Notes: generated by a model from the letters alone, not told the origin. Counted from the first letter of the stretch, positions 8,861 to 16,451 are shown. The stretch is DNA of 34,764 bases from an uncultured Eubacteriales bacterium (GCA_934486915.1 CAKSRC010000013.1:1-34764), one strand, 5' to 3'. Translations and numbers: made by a program.

Positions 8861-9506
8861 AGAGGATTTGATAAGCAATAATTTAGGTTTAGTGCATTCA
8901 TTGGCGAAGCGTTTTAAAGGTAGGGGTATAGAATATGACGATTTGTATCAAGCGGGATGTATAGGACTTATAAAGGCTATAGATTCTTTTGATGAGGGAA
9001 GAGGATTCAAACTTTCAACATATGCGGTTCCTGTCATATTAGGCGAGATAAAAAAGCTGTTTAGAGATGGAGGAACAGTCAAAGTTGGACGAGCTCTTAA
9101 AGAGCTATCCTTAAAAGCGATGAGAGAATCGTCTAAATTTTTGGCTAAAGAGGGAAGAGAGCCTACTATAAAGGAGCTAGCTGAAATTCTAGGTGTTGAG
9201 GTAGAAAATGTTGCATTAGCACTCAATGCTGCTAGAGTACCACTATCATTAACAATGGAAAGTGAAGATGGTGAAACTCAAGTAGATATCCCTATAGATT
9301 CACACGATGAGAAAATTTCTGAAAAGCTTGCCTTAGAACAAATTATTGAGAAGCTAAATGAAAAGGACAAAAACTTAATTATTTTAAGGTTTTTTAAAAA
9401 TCAAACCCAAACAGTAGCGGGAAAGACCCTTGGAATGACGCAGGTACAAGTATCAAGGAGAGAAAAAGTGCTTTTGAAACAGTTAAGAGAACAGTTAATT
9501 AGCTAA
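8850..9506 (+). CDS. sigF: RNA polymerase sporulation sigma factor F
   Basis: Sigma-70-family factor of 218 residues. Region 2 is clear (YDDLYQAGCIGLIKAIDSFD and STYAVPVILGEIKKLFRDG), as is the sigma-F hallmark GGTVKVGRALKEL and a region 4 helix-turn-helix (LGMTQVQVSRREK). It directs the first forespore gene set after septation. Compared with B. subtilis sigma-F (about 255 residues) it lacks roughly the first 35 residues: it begins where region 2.1 begins, and an in-frame TAA lies 15 bases before the ATG, so no longer start is possible. The ribosome site AAGGT is modest, in keeping with coupling to spoIIAB. Terminated by a strong hairpin. Confidence 0.95.
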   Translation: MENREDLISNNLGLVHSLAKRFKGRGIEYDDLYQAGCIGLIKAIDSFDEGRGFKLSTYAVPVILGEIKKLFRDGGTVKVGRALKELSLKAMRESSKFLAKEGREPTIKELAEILGVEVENVALALNAARVPLSLTMESEDGETQVDIPIDSHDEKISEKLALEQIIEKLNEKDKNLIILRFFKNQTQTVAGKTLGMTQVQVSRREKVLLKQLREQLIS

Positions 9507-9544
9507 ACAATAAGTATATTAACTTAAAAATAATACAAAATAAG

Positions 9545-9584
9545 AGGTGCCAAGTTTTCTAAAAAATTAGAAAGCGTGGCACCT
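9545..9584. terminator. Bidirectional terminator between sigF and murF
   Basis: Long stem (AGGTGCCA with TGGCACCT, continued after one mismatch by a further 8 pairs including a G-U) closing on an A-rich loop. It lies 38 bases after sigF and 8 bases from the end of the convergent murF, with a T-rich flank for sigF. Confidence 0.85.
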
Positions 9585-9592
9585 TTATAATT

Positions 9593-10963
9593 TTATTTAA
9601 TTTCTAAAAGATATGATACAATCTCATCGGTATGCATACCTCTTGAGCCTTTTACAATTATTTTATCGTTTTGTTTTATTAGATCCCTTAAGCAGTTTAT
9701 GACGTCTTGATTGTTTTCAAAAGACATAGCCAAGATGTTTGAATTTTTGGATTTAGCACCATCTGCTATTGCTTTAGCTTCTTTTCCAACTGTAATGACG
9801 ATGTCTATGTTATTTTCGGCTAAGTATTTACCTAAATCAAAGTGAGCGTTAAACGAATACTCGCCAAGTTCTAGCATATCACCCAAAACGGCTATTGTAC
9901 GTTGATTATTGCTAATGCTTTTTAATACGTTTATTCCGCTTTTTATAGAGTCGGGACTTGCATTATATGAGTCATCAATAACAGTTATGAATCCGGTATC
10001 TATAATTTGCTGGCGCATCTTGGGTTGTTTAAATGTGTCTAAGCCTTTTTGAATTTGAGCTATACTAAAACCTAGATTTGTGCAAACGGCAATTGAGGCC
10101 AATGCATTCAATACATTATGGAAACCTATAGTTGGTATTTGAATATTAACTTTGCCTTGGTTGTATATCAAATCAAAACTTGTTGAGTTTCCTTTTTCTT
10201 TTATATTTTCAGCCCTATAGTCGCAAAAATCTTTAGTACCAAAGAAAACAATCTTGGAATTGATTTTATCCTTGAGACCTGCTAATAACTCATCATCACC
10301 ATTTAAATAAAGAATACTGTTTTCCTTAAAGTGATCTGCAATATGAAGCTTTTCCTTTAGAATATTTTCTTGTGAGTGTAGGTTTTCGATATGTGATATA
10401 CCAATATTGGTTATAATAGCATGACTTACTTTGGCTACTTCACTGATTCGCTGCATTTCACCAAACTCACTCATTCCCAGTTCTACTACGGCGAAGTCGT
10501 CTGTTTCGTCTAATCTAAGCATAGTAAGTGGGACACCTATTTGACTGTTTTGATTACCAATAGTTTTCATTACTTTACCGCCGGCTGATAGGGCAGAAGA
10601 TACCATTTCTTTTGTTGTAGTTTTTCCTACGCTGCCCGTTATGCCTATTATAGGGATACTAAACTTTTCTCTATAATATGAGGCTAGGTGTTGCAAGGCT
10701 TTTTTAGTATCATCTACAAGTATGTAGGCTTTGTTGCTGTTATAACAATTTTCTCTGGATGTAAGTGTTGCTGCTGCGCCATTAATGAATGCATCGTCTA
10801 TAAAGTCATGAGCGTCTACCTTTTCGCCTTTTATAGGAACAAATAAAGAGTTGATTCCTATGTCGCGGCTGCTTGTGCTGACAGAATTGATTTTAGTATT
10901 GATATCGCCACATACAAGATTACCGTTTGTAGCCTTTAAAATTTCTTTTAGTGTAAGTTCCAT
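9593..10963 (-). CDS. murF: UDP-N-acetylmuramoyl-tripeptide--D-alanyl-D-alanine ligase
   Basis: A Mur ligase of 456 residues that adds D-Ala-D-Ala to the UDP-MurNAc-tripeptide in the cytoplasm. The N-terminal domain has the MurF-type SRDIGINSLFVPIKGEKVDAH signature. The ATP loop GSVGKTT is at 110-116, followed by MKTIGNQNSQIGVPLT, ELGMSEFGEM, the NALASIAV helix and DDSYNASPDSI, all characteristic of MurF. It lies 7 bases downstream of murE on the same strand, so the two form a unit. It is outside and inverted relative to the dcw cluster that starts about 3.4 kb away. Confidence 0.95.
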   Translation of the reverse strand: MELTLKEILKATNGNLVCGDINTKINSVSTSSRDIGINSLFVPIKGEKVDAHDFIDDAFINGAAATLTSRENCYNSNKAYILVDDTKKALQHLASYYREKFSIPIIGITGSVGKTTTKEMVSSALSAGGKVMKTIGNQNSQIGVPLTMLRLDETDDFAVVELGMSEFGEMQRISEVAKVSHAIITNIGISHIENLHSQENILKEKLHIADHFKENSILYLNGDDELLAGLKDKINSKIVFFGTKDFCDYRAENIKEKGNSTSFDLIYNQGKVNIQIPTIGFHNVLNALASIAVCTNLGFSIAQIQKGLDTFKQPKMRQQIIDTGFITVIDDSYNASPDSIKSGINVLKSISNNQRTIAVLGDMLELGEYSFNAHFDLGKYLAENNIDIVITVGKEAKAIADGAKSKNSNILAMSFENNQDVINCLRDLIKQNDKIIVKGSRGMHTDEIVSYLLEIK

Positions 10964-10970
10964 AAATGAA

Positions 10971-12434
10971 TCAATCCTTTTTTAGTTCGTCTAATATATC
11001 AGCTATGACTTCTCTCTCGTCAAAGTGGTGTTTTACACCGTTTATTTCTTGGTAATCTTCGTGACCTTTGCCCGCAAGGACAATAATATCGCCGTCTTGG
11101 GCGTTTTCTATACAGTACTTTATAGCTTCTTTTCTATCAGGAATAGTTACATATTTTCCATTTGTCTTATTTATACCTATTTTTATGTCCTCTATTATGT
11201 CCATGACATTTTCAAATCTTGAATTGTCTGCTGTTATTACTGAAAGATCGGATAAATTTCCCGAGACTTCGCCCATTTCATATCGTCTTGATTTAGCCCT
11301 GTTGCCCCCTGCGCCAAACAATGTAATTAATCTTTTGGGGTTATATTGTCTTAGAGTAGTTAAAATATTTTCCATACTCATTGCATTGTGAGCGTAATCA
11401 ATTAAAAGTGTATAGTTTCCCGGTACTTTTACGGGTTCAACTCTTCCTTTAACACGCACTTTTTCGATACCTTTTTTTATAGACTCTGTAGAAATGCCGA
11501 TTTCATGACAAGTGCAAGCGGCAGACATGGCATTATATACACTGAATGCCCCGGGAATTGGAACGTCTATTTTAGCATTTAGGTCGCCTGATATATCGAA
11601 GCTCACACCAAGATAACCTGATTTTGATAACAAGGTTTGGTTTGACGCAACGAAATTTGCATCCTTGCAAAAGCCGTATGTTTTGTATTCGCACGTATGA
11701 TTTTTTAAAATTTGTTCAAAGCTTTTGTCATCCTTATTTATTAATGCGAATTTACATTTTCTAAATAGCATGCTTTTGCATTCAATATATTCTTCTAAAC
11801 TTTCGTGTTCGTCTTTTCCTATATGATCGGCCGAAAGATTACTGAATATGCCGTAATCAAATACAAATCCATCGACTCTATGCCACTTCAATCCCAAAGA
11901 TGATACTTCCATCACTACACTTTTGCAGCCATCTTCTACCATCTTTCTAAGATATTTTTGTATTTCATAGGATTCGGGTGTTGTGTTGTTTGTCTTTATT
12001 TGAGTGTCACCTATAATGATACCTAAAGTTCCTATAACACCTACTTTTTGGCCTGCCTCTTCTAATATTGATTTTATCATGCATGATGTTGTGGTTTTGC
12101 CCTTGGTTCCTGTTATGCCTATTGTTGTAAGCTCAAGGGCAGGATTATTAAAGAAATTTGCAGACATAAATGCTAAGGCTTCTCGTGTGTCTTTTACAAT
12201 TATTGCATTATCGCTATTTATATCAATTTTGTCGGATACAACAACGGCAGCAGCTCCTTTTTCAAAGGCCTCATTAGCAAATTTGTGACCATCTACATTG
12301 GCGCCTTTTAGGCAAACAAAAAGACAATTTTCAACTATCTTTCTAGAGTCATAAACAATATCGCTTATTTCTATATCTATACTGCCCTTTAGAATTTTAT
12401 AATCTATGTTTGATAGAATTTTACTTAATTTCAT
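10971..12434 (-). CDS. murE: UDP-N-acetylmuramyl-tripeptide synthetase (MurE)
   Basis: A Mur ligase of 487 residues that adds the third stem amino acid to UDP-MurNAc-L-Ala-D-Glu. SRKIVENCLFVCLKGANVDGH marks the uridine-binding domain, and the ATP loop GTKGKTT is at 109-115. NTTPES, MEVSSLGL and DYAHNAMSMENIL follow. The substrate-specificity motif is DNSR (403-406) where diaminopimelate enzymes usually have DNPR; the Asn and Arg are kept, so meso-diaminopimelate is the likely substrate, but the Pro-to-Ser change is worth noting. AAGAAGG lies 8 bases before the ATG. It precedes murF and follows the trkA-like pair on the minus strand. Confidence 0.93.
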   Translation of the reverse strand: MKLSKILSNIDYKILKGSIDIEISDIVYDSRKIVENCLFVCLKGANVDGHKFANEAFEKGAAAVVVSDKIDINSDNAIIVKDTREALAFMSANFFNNPALELTTIGITGTKGKTTTSCMIKSILEEAGQKVGVIGTLGIIIGDTQIKTNNTTPESYEIQKYLRKMVEDGCKSVVMEVSSLGLKWHRVDGFVFDYGIFSNLSADHIGKDEHESLEEYIECKSMLFRKCKFALINKDDKSFEQILKNHTCEYKTYGFCKDANFVASNQTLLSKSGYLGVSFDISGDLNAKIDVPIPGAFSVYNAMSAACTCHEIGISTESIKKGIEKVRVKGRVEPVKVPGNYTLLIDYAHNAMSMENILTTLRQYNPKRLITLFGAGGNRAKSRRYEMGEVSGNLSDLSVITADNSRFENVMDIIEDIKIGINKTNGKYVTIPDRKEAIKYCIENAQDGDIIVLAGKGHEDYQEINGVKHHFDEREVIADILDELKKD

Positions 12435-12504
12435 AATAAAACCTTCTTTAAAATATATAAGTAGGGTCCTTCGTAAAAATCATGCAACACGAAGGAGTTT
12501 TTAT

Positions 12505-13164
12505 TTAATGGACTTCATTAAATACTTTCATAAGTTTCTTTTGACTGTCCGTTTCACAAACGGCAATGACTTCATCTCCACGATAAATTACGGTATCACC
12601 TTTAGGAATAATTAATTCATCGTTCCTTAAAAGGGATACTATAAGGGATGATTTGGGGAGCGTAATGTCTTTTAACGCTAGGCCATCTATAGTTGAATGT
12701 TTGGGAATGGTCATAGTACAAATACTTGCCTTGCCTCTAAGGCTTGCAAGAAGGTGAAGACCTACACTTTCAATTTCTTGTTCTATAAGTTTTGTTATTA
12801 TTTCAGTGCTGCTGACAGCATTGTCTACGCCTAATTTCCTTAAAGCTTCTAGGTTCCTTGGATTATTAGCGCGCGCTATAACTTGAGATACCATAAACTT
12901 CTTTTTTGCGAGTTGGCAAGCTACCAAATTATCTTGGTCTTTTCCCGTTACGGCGATAAAACAATCAGCTTTGCTTGTATTGGCATTAGCGAGGACTTCA
13001 ATCTCAGTTCCGTCTCCGCAAATAATCTCAGCGTCGAGATCGTTTGCAATCTTGATACATTTTGCTTTATCCTTTTCTATTAACTTGACATCATGATCCA
13101 TGTCAATCATATTTCTTGCTAGGTAATATCCTAATTTTCCTCCGCCTACAATAATAATCTTCAT
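12505..13164 (-). CDS. TrkA/KtrA-type NAD-binding RCK protein (second of pair)
   Basis: A 219-residue TrkA protein. The N-terminal Rossmann fold has VGGGKLGYYLA and an acidic end to strand two (LIEKD), consistent with NAD(H) binding, followed by ICGDGTE and the VTGKDQDNLVACQLAK segment. The C-terminal RCK_C domain covers about 135-219. Such proteins gate potassium channels or Trk/Ktr transporters from the cytoplasmic side. It follows the other TrkA gene by 25 bases, with AAGAAGGAT before its ATG. No channel or TrkH/KtrB gene lies in the window, so the membrane partner must be elsewhere. Confidence 0.88.
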   Translation of the reverse strand: MKIIIVGGGKLGYYLARNMIDMDHDVKLIEKDKAKCIKIANDLDAEIICGDGTEIEVLANANTSKADCFIAVTGKDQDNLVACQLAKKKFMVSQVIARANNPRNLEALRKLGVDNAVSSTEIITKLIEQEIESVGLHLLASLRGKASICTMTIPKHSTIDGLALKDITLPKSSLIVSLLRNDELIIPKGDTVIYRGDEVIAVCETDSQKKLMKVFNEVH

Positions 13165-13189
13165 ATATATCCTTCTTACATATTATATT

Positions 13190-13813
13190 TTAATCCGTTA
13201 TTTTAGTATAGATGATTTGGTCTTTAGAATTTAGTATGATTTCGTGTCTTCGATCATACATAGATACTTCGCCGGCTTCATTAATTACGCCGATTATTAC
13301 TTGACCCGGCTTCATGGGAACATCGTCAAGGGATCTTCCTATTAATATTGCTTCGACATTTTTTAATCTAAACGACAATGTGTTTATTCCAAAGCTTAAT
13401 TGTTTTTCCTTTAAATCGCCTGTTACGGCTGCAAATATTGCTTCGCAGGAAAGCTTGGTTTGGCAAACAGTTCTCATTCCAAAATAGTTAAAGACTTTTT
13501 CTCTTGCAGGATCAGTTATTCTTGTTACTACGTTTTCAATGTTAAAAAACTCTATTACAATTTGAGATACGGTTATATTAAGGTTATCATCGGCAGTTAC
13601 GACAGCGACTGCATCACAAGCTTCAATTCCTGCACTTTTCAATACACTAATATCCATAGGCATACCGGTTATAGTCATACCGTCAAAGTCATCACTCAAC
13701 TGAGAAAATGAAGACTCATTTGAGTCTACAACTGAAACATGGTGTCCATGGTGCCAAAGATTTTCTGCCAGTCTTGCACCTAAGTGACCGCATCCAACAA
13801 CTAGAATATTCAT
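13190..13813 (-). CDS. TrkA/KtrA-type NAD-binding RCK protein (first of pair)
   Basis: A 207-residue protein with the Rossmann motif VGCGHLGARLAENL, an Asp-Ser (VVDSN) end to strand two and a VTADDNLNITVSQI segment, as in TrkA_N domains. The C-terminal part (about 130-207) reads as an RCK_C-like domain (VPMKPGQVIIGVINEAGEV). Two TrkA subunits in tandem suggest a hetero-oligomeric regulator of potassium uptake; this is inferred from the family. TAGGAGAA precedes the ATG. It is the first gene of a minus-strand run continuing through the second TrkA gene to murE and murF. Confidence 0.85.
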   Translation of the reverse strand: MNILVVGCGHLGARLAENLWHHGHHVSVVDSNESSFSQLSDDFDGMTITGMPMDISVLKSAGIEACDAVAVVTADDNLNITVSQIVIEFFNIENVVTRITDPAREKVFNYFGMRTVCQTKLSCEAIFAAVTGDLKEKQLSFGINTLSFRLKNVEAILIGRSLDDVPMKPGQVIIGVINEAGEVSMYDRRHEIILNSKDQIIYTKITD

Positions 13814-13971
13814 TATAATTCTCCTAATATATTATTGTGTTATATTGCGTGGGTATGATGTTAAGTAAAGGTTCGTTAAAAATATAAATATAATGTAGAT
13901 AATCCGCAATATATACCAAACGTCACATTGATATAAAAAAGTATATAGATTTAAAAATGTGCCGGTTGGAC

Positions 13972-14010
13972 AAAAAGAAAATACCTAAGATGTAGACTAC
14001 ACCCGGTATT
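13972..14010 (-). terminator. Terminator of the tRNA-Arg transcript
   Basis: Read on the minus strand, AATACC pairs with GGTATT and, inside it, TGTAG pairs with CTACA; TTTTCTTTTT follows. It begins 4 bases after the encoded CCA of the tRNA. Confidence 0.8.
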
Positions 14011-14013
14011 GTT

Positions 14014-14090
14014 TGGCCCGCCTGGAGGGATTTGAACCCCCGACCTTCAGAATCGGAATCTGCTGCGATATCCAGCTTCGCTACAGGCGG
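14014..14090 (-). tRNA. tRNA-Arg (anticodon CCG)
   Basis: A full cloverleaf folds on the minus strand. The 7-bp acceptor stem CCGCCTG/CAGGCGG is perfect. There is a 4-bp D stem (GCGA/TCGC), an anticodon loop TTCCGAT giving CCG, which reads the arginine codon CGG, and a T arm GGGGG-TTCAAAT-CCCTC. The first anticodon-stem pair is G-A, a mismatch. Discriminator G and a genome-encoded CCA complete it. A promoter lies upstream and a terminator downstream, so it is a single-gene unit between the minus-strand trkA/mur block and the dcw cluster. Confidence 0.95.
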
Positions 14091-14106
14091 ATATACATTG
14101 TTTGAT

Positions 14107-14136
14107 ATTATATCATGTCTTATATATCTAATTCAA
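14107..14136 (-). promoter_or_regulatory. Sigma-A promoter for tRNA-Arg
   Basis: On the minus strand TTGAAT, 18 bases, then a perfect TATAAT that ends 16 bases before the first tRNA base. Confidence 0.75.
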
Positions 14137-14140
14137 GGTA

Positions 14141-14336
14141 TTAATAAAAATATATAACGCAGTTATGCAGTTATATATTTTAGCATATTTATCTTTTTTG
14201 TTTATGATGTAATAAAATTCAACCTTTTTGTGTGTATATGTCAATAATTCATCACGTATAGTAAGAAACATGATTATTAGGCAATAAACATAGGAAAAAT
14301 GTAGAAATAAAAATACTTATTTATTAAAAAATGGGG
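14141..14336. other. AT-rich intergenic DNA upstream of mraZ
   Basis: I see no gene here. The only structure is a small inverted repeat at 14151-14177 (TATATAAC and GTTATATA), whose 11-base centre contains GCAGTTAT and makes a direct repeat with the flank (GCAGTTATGCAGTTAT). TTTT follows on the plus strand, but no gene lies upstream for it to terminate. Confidence 0.4.
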
Positions 14337-14365
14337 TTGAAATTGTATTTTAGTTGCTATATAAT
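14337..14365 (+). promoter_or_regulatory. Sigma-A promoter of the dcw cluster (PmraZ)
   Basis: TTGAAA, 17 bases, then perfect TATAAT. The predicted transcription start (about 14372) lies immediately before the MraZ-box array. Confidence 0.85.
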
Positions 14366-14374
14366 AGAAATAAT

Positions 14375-14420
14375 GAGTGGAGGAAAGTGGGTAAAAGTAG
14401 ATGTAAGTGGTTAAAAGTTC
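14375..14420 (+). promoter_or_regulatory. MraZ-box operator array
   Basis: Hexamers GAGTGG, AAGTGG, AAGTAG, AAGTGG and the degenerate AAGTTC start at 14375, 14385, 14395, 14405 and 14415, exactly 10 bases apart. They fit the known MraZ targets (TGGGN with 5-base spacers in E. coli; AAAGTG boxes in mycoplasmas). The array lies between the promoter and mraZ, so MraZ probably controls its own operon by binding one face of the helix. Confidence 0.8.
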
Positions 14421-14439
14421 ATGAGAAAGGGTGGGTCGA

Positions 14440-14859
14440 ATGCTAATAGGGCAATATCAACATAACATTGATGTTAAAGGAAGACTGATTGTACCTGTTA
14501 AGTTTAGAGAAGACCTAGGTGAACTTTTTTATATCACTAAAGGCCTTGACGGTTGCCTCTTTGTTTTATCCTCTGGTGAGTGGTCAAGACTTCAAGAAAA
14601 GATTAAATCCTTACCTATTTCAAAGGCAAGAAAACTTCAAAGGTTTTTCTTTTCGGGTGCTGCAGAAGTTGAAGTGGACAAGCAAGGAAGAATTTTAATT
14701 CCGCAGCAGTTAAGAGAATATGCAAACCTAAAAAAGGATGTGACCTTTATTGGAACTTGTAGCAGGGCGGAAATTTGGGATTCGGAAACATGGAATAAGT
14801 TTAATTTGGAACTTACACAAGAAAGTATCGAAGAAGCAATGGATCTTTTGGATTTATAG
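14440..14859 (+). CDS. mraZ: Transcriptional regulator MraZ
   Basis: A 139-residue protein with two tandem SpoVT/AbrB-like DxxxR modules: IDVKGRLIVPVKFRE near the N-terminus and VDKQGRILIPQQLREYA in the second half. MraZ forms a ring and binds repeats upstream of its own gene to regulate division and wall genes. The open frame reaches a GTG at 14431, but the ATG at 14440 gives the canonical MLIGQYQH start and is better spaced from AAAGGGTGGG. Expected operator boxes are directly upstream. First gene of the dcw cluster; rsmH follows after 15 bases. Confidence 0.96.
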   Translation: MLIGQYQHNIDVKGRLIVPVKFREDLGELFYITKGLDGCLFVLSSGEWSRLQEKIKSLPISKARKLQRFFFSGAAEVEVDKQGRILIPQQLREYANLKKDVTFIGTCSRAEIWDSETWNKFNLELTQESIEEAMDLLDL

Positions 14860-14874
14860 AAAGGATAGTTTGAT

Positions 14875-15804
14875 ATGGAATTTTCTCATATACCGGTTTT
14901 GTTTAAAGAAACTATTGAATTATTAGATATTAATCCTGAAGGCATATATGTTGACGGCACAGCAGGCGGTGCAGGTCACTCGGAAGCTATACTTAAAAAG
15001 CTAAAAGGCGGTAAGTTGATATCGATTGATCAGGACCCAGATGCGATTAAAGTAGTAAAAGAGCGACTTTCAAAGTACGATAATTCAATTGTTGTAGAAT
15101 CTAATTTTTCCAAGATAGATGAAGTATTAAAAAACTTAAATATAGATAAAGTAGATGGTGTACTTTTAGATATAGGGGTTTCTTCTTATCAATTTGATGA
15201 GGGAAATAGAGGCTTTTCCTATAATAAAGACGCTAAACTGGATATGAGAATGAGTCAAAAGGGTCTTTCGGCCTATGATATTGTAAATACTTTCGATATT
15301 AAAGAAATTGAAAAGATATTAAGAGAATATGGTGAAGAAAAATTCTATAAAAAAATAGCTCAAAAGATAGTAGAAGCAAGAAATGAACATAGTATAGAAA
15401 CCACTTTTGAGCTTGTAGATATTATAAAATCAGCATTGCCTGCAGCAGTAAAGAGAGAAAGCGGGCACCCTGCTAAAAAAACCTTCCAAGCACTTAGGAT
15501 AGCAGTTAACGATGAACTTAATAATTTATCTTTAGGACTTGATAAAGCTTTTGAATCTTTAAAAGTTGGAGGAGTGCTGGCAGTTATAACCTTCCATTCT
15601 CTTGAAGATAGGATAGTTAAGCAACACATGGCATCATGGTGCAAGGGCTGCACATGTCCGCCGGATTTTCCTATATGTGTATGTGGAAATACTCCAAGAG
15701 GAAAACTTAAAAATAAAAAACCAATAGAAGCTTCTCTTGAGGAATTAAGTGTAAACCATAGAAGCAGAAGTGCAAAACTTAGAGGATGTATTAAATTAAG
15801 ATAG
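14875..15804 (+). CDS. rsmH: 16S rRNA (cytosine-1402-N4)-methyltransferase
   Basis: A 309-residue SAM-dependent enzyme (MraW/RsmH) that methylates C1402 of 16S rRNA in the ribosomal P site. It starts HIPVLFKETIELL, then has the SAM site VDGTAGGAGHS, DGVLLDIGVSSYQFD, the RGFSYNKDAKLDMRM segment, and HPAKKTFQALRIAVNDEL and ITFHSLEDRIVK near the C-terminus, all standard for the family. Length is normal. AGAAAGGAT lies before the ATG. Second gene of the dcw cluster between mraZ and ftsL. Confidence 0.97.
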   Translation: MEFSHIPVLFKETIELLDINPEGIYVDGTAGGAGHSEAILKKLKGGKLISIDQDPDAIKVVKERLSKYDNSIVVESNFSKIDEVLKNLNIDKVDGVLLDIGVSSYQFDEGNRGFSYNKDAKLDMRMSQKGLSAYDIVNTFDIKEIEKILREYGEEKFYKKIAQKIVEARNEHSIETTFELVDIIKSALPAAVKRESGHPAKKTFQALRIAVNDELNNLSLGLDKAFESLKVGGVLAVITFHSLEDRIVKQHMASWCKGCTCPPDFPICVCGNTPRGKLKNKKPIEASLEELSVNHRSRSAKLRGCIKLR

Positions 15805-15831
15805 TACTTACAAATAAAAGGGGCGAATGAT

Positions 15832-16314
15832 ATGGCAGTTAATAATAAGGCATATGATATTTCTTTATTTGAAGTTAGTCCTAAGGTTGAGGAAAAGCAA
15901 GTTAATAATGTTATTAAAATACCTAAGAGTAGATTAGAGGCAAATCGAAGAAAAAAAACTAATCCTATTAGAGCAATATCTACATTTTTAGCAATTATTA
16001 CTTTCATATCCGTTATGCTAATAGTGGTGCATAGTCAAGTAGAGCTTACGGAACTTACGGAACAAATTAATATATCATCAAAAAGACTTCAAGAATCGGA
16101 AAGTAGATATACTCAGCTTCAAATGAGTGTTGAATCGAGGACATCATTAAAAGCAGTGGAGGACTATTCTAAAAATCATCTTGGAATGAAGAGAATAGAA
16201 CCTACTCAAGTAGAATATATATCATTATCTGACAGCGATAAGGCTGAGATTAAGGATACAAGTCAAAATAAGAGTATTTTCAATATGATATCTAAAATCT
16301 TTTCACATTCATAA
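15832..16314 (+). CDS. ftsL: Cell division protein FtsL
   Basis: A 160-residue bitopic protein with a basic cytoplasmic part (1-46), one transmembrane helix (about 47-66) and a periplasm-side coiled coil (about 68-120). FtsL is poorly conserved in sequence; the call rests on topology, size and position between rsmH and the division PBP. With FtsQ/DivIB and DivIC it activates FtsW and the PBP at the septum. An ENHLGM-like motif is present as KNHLGMKRIEPTQVEYI, typical of clostridial FtsL. The C-terminal tail after residue 130 is polar and less expected. Confidence 0.88.
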   Translation: MAVNNKAYDISLFEVSPKVEEKQVNNVIKIPKSRLEANRRKKTNPIRAISTFLAIITFISVMLIVVHSQVELTELTEQINISSKRLQESESRYTQLQMSVESRTSLKAVEDYSKNHLGMKRIEPTQVEYISLSDSDKAEIKDTSQNKSIFNMISKIFSHS

Positions 16315-16355
16315 GGCATATTGAGAGGATTTTTAAAATAGTATTATATTACATA

Positions 16356-16385
16356 GAGAGTTAAGAGATCTTAGCTCTCGTTTTT
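16356..16385 (+). terminator. Intrinsic terminator inside the dcw cluster
   Basis: A 10-bp stem (GAGAGTTAAG with CTTAGCTCTC, one G-U pair) on an AGAT tetraloop, followed by GTTTTTG. It lies 41 bases after ftsL and directly before a new promoter, so it splits mraZ-rsmH-ftsL from the downstream genes. Confidence 0.8.
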
Positions 16386-16386
16386 G

Positions 16387-16415
16387 TTTACAAAAAAAGG
16401 AATATATTTTATAAT
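16387..16415 (+). promoter_or_regulatory. Sigma-A promoter for the PBP gene
   Basis: TTTACA, 17 bases, perfect TATAAT, starting right after the T-run of the terminator and 37 bases before the PBP start codon. Confidence 0.8.
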
Positions 16416-16417
16416 AA

Positions 16418-16429
16418 GGATACGTATCC
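16418..16429. promoter_or_regulatory. 12-bp palindrome at the predicted transcription start
   Basis: GGATACGTATCC is a perfect 12-bp palindrome that covers the expected +1 of the PBP promoter. This is where a repressor dimer could sit; no binding protein is known from the sequence. Confidence 0.35.
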
Positions 16430-16451
16430 ACAATACGGGAGGAAAATTTGT

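Noticed and set aside
12467..12496. Stem-loop (TCCTTCGT/ACGAAGGA) between the second TrkA gene and murE
   Set aside because: Only 8 pairs on a 14-base loop, and no T-run follows on the minus strand where the genes lie; at best a weak or partial terminator.
14014..14090. tRNA-Arg as an attachment site for an integrated element
   Set aside because: No integrase gene and no repeat of the tRNA 3' end could be found nearby; flanking genes are core genes.
14375..14430. CRISPR-like or tandem-repeat array ahead of mraZ
   Set aside because: Units are 10 bases with no spacers; the layout fits MraZ operator boxes. No CRISPR array was seen anywhere in the window.
15360..16007. Long open frame (215 codons) on the minus strand across rsmH and ftsL
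   Set aside because: It lies opposite two well-recognised genes, has no ribosome site and its composition follows the codon pattern of the real strand.
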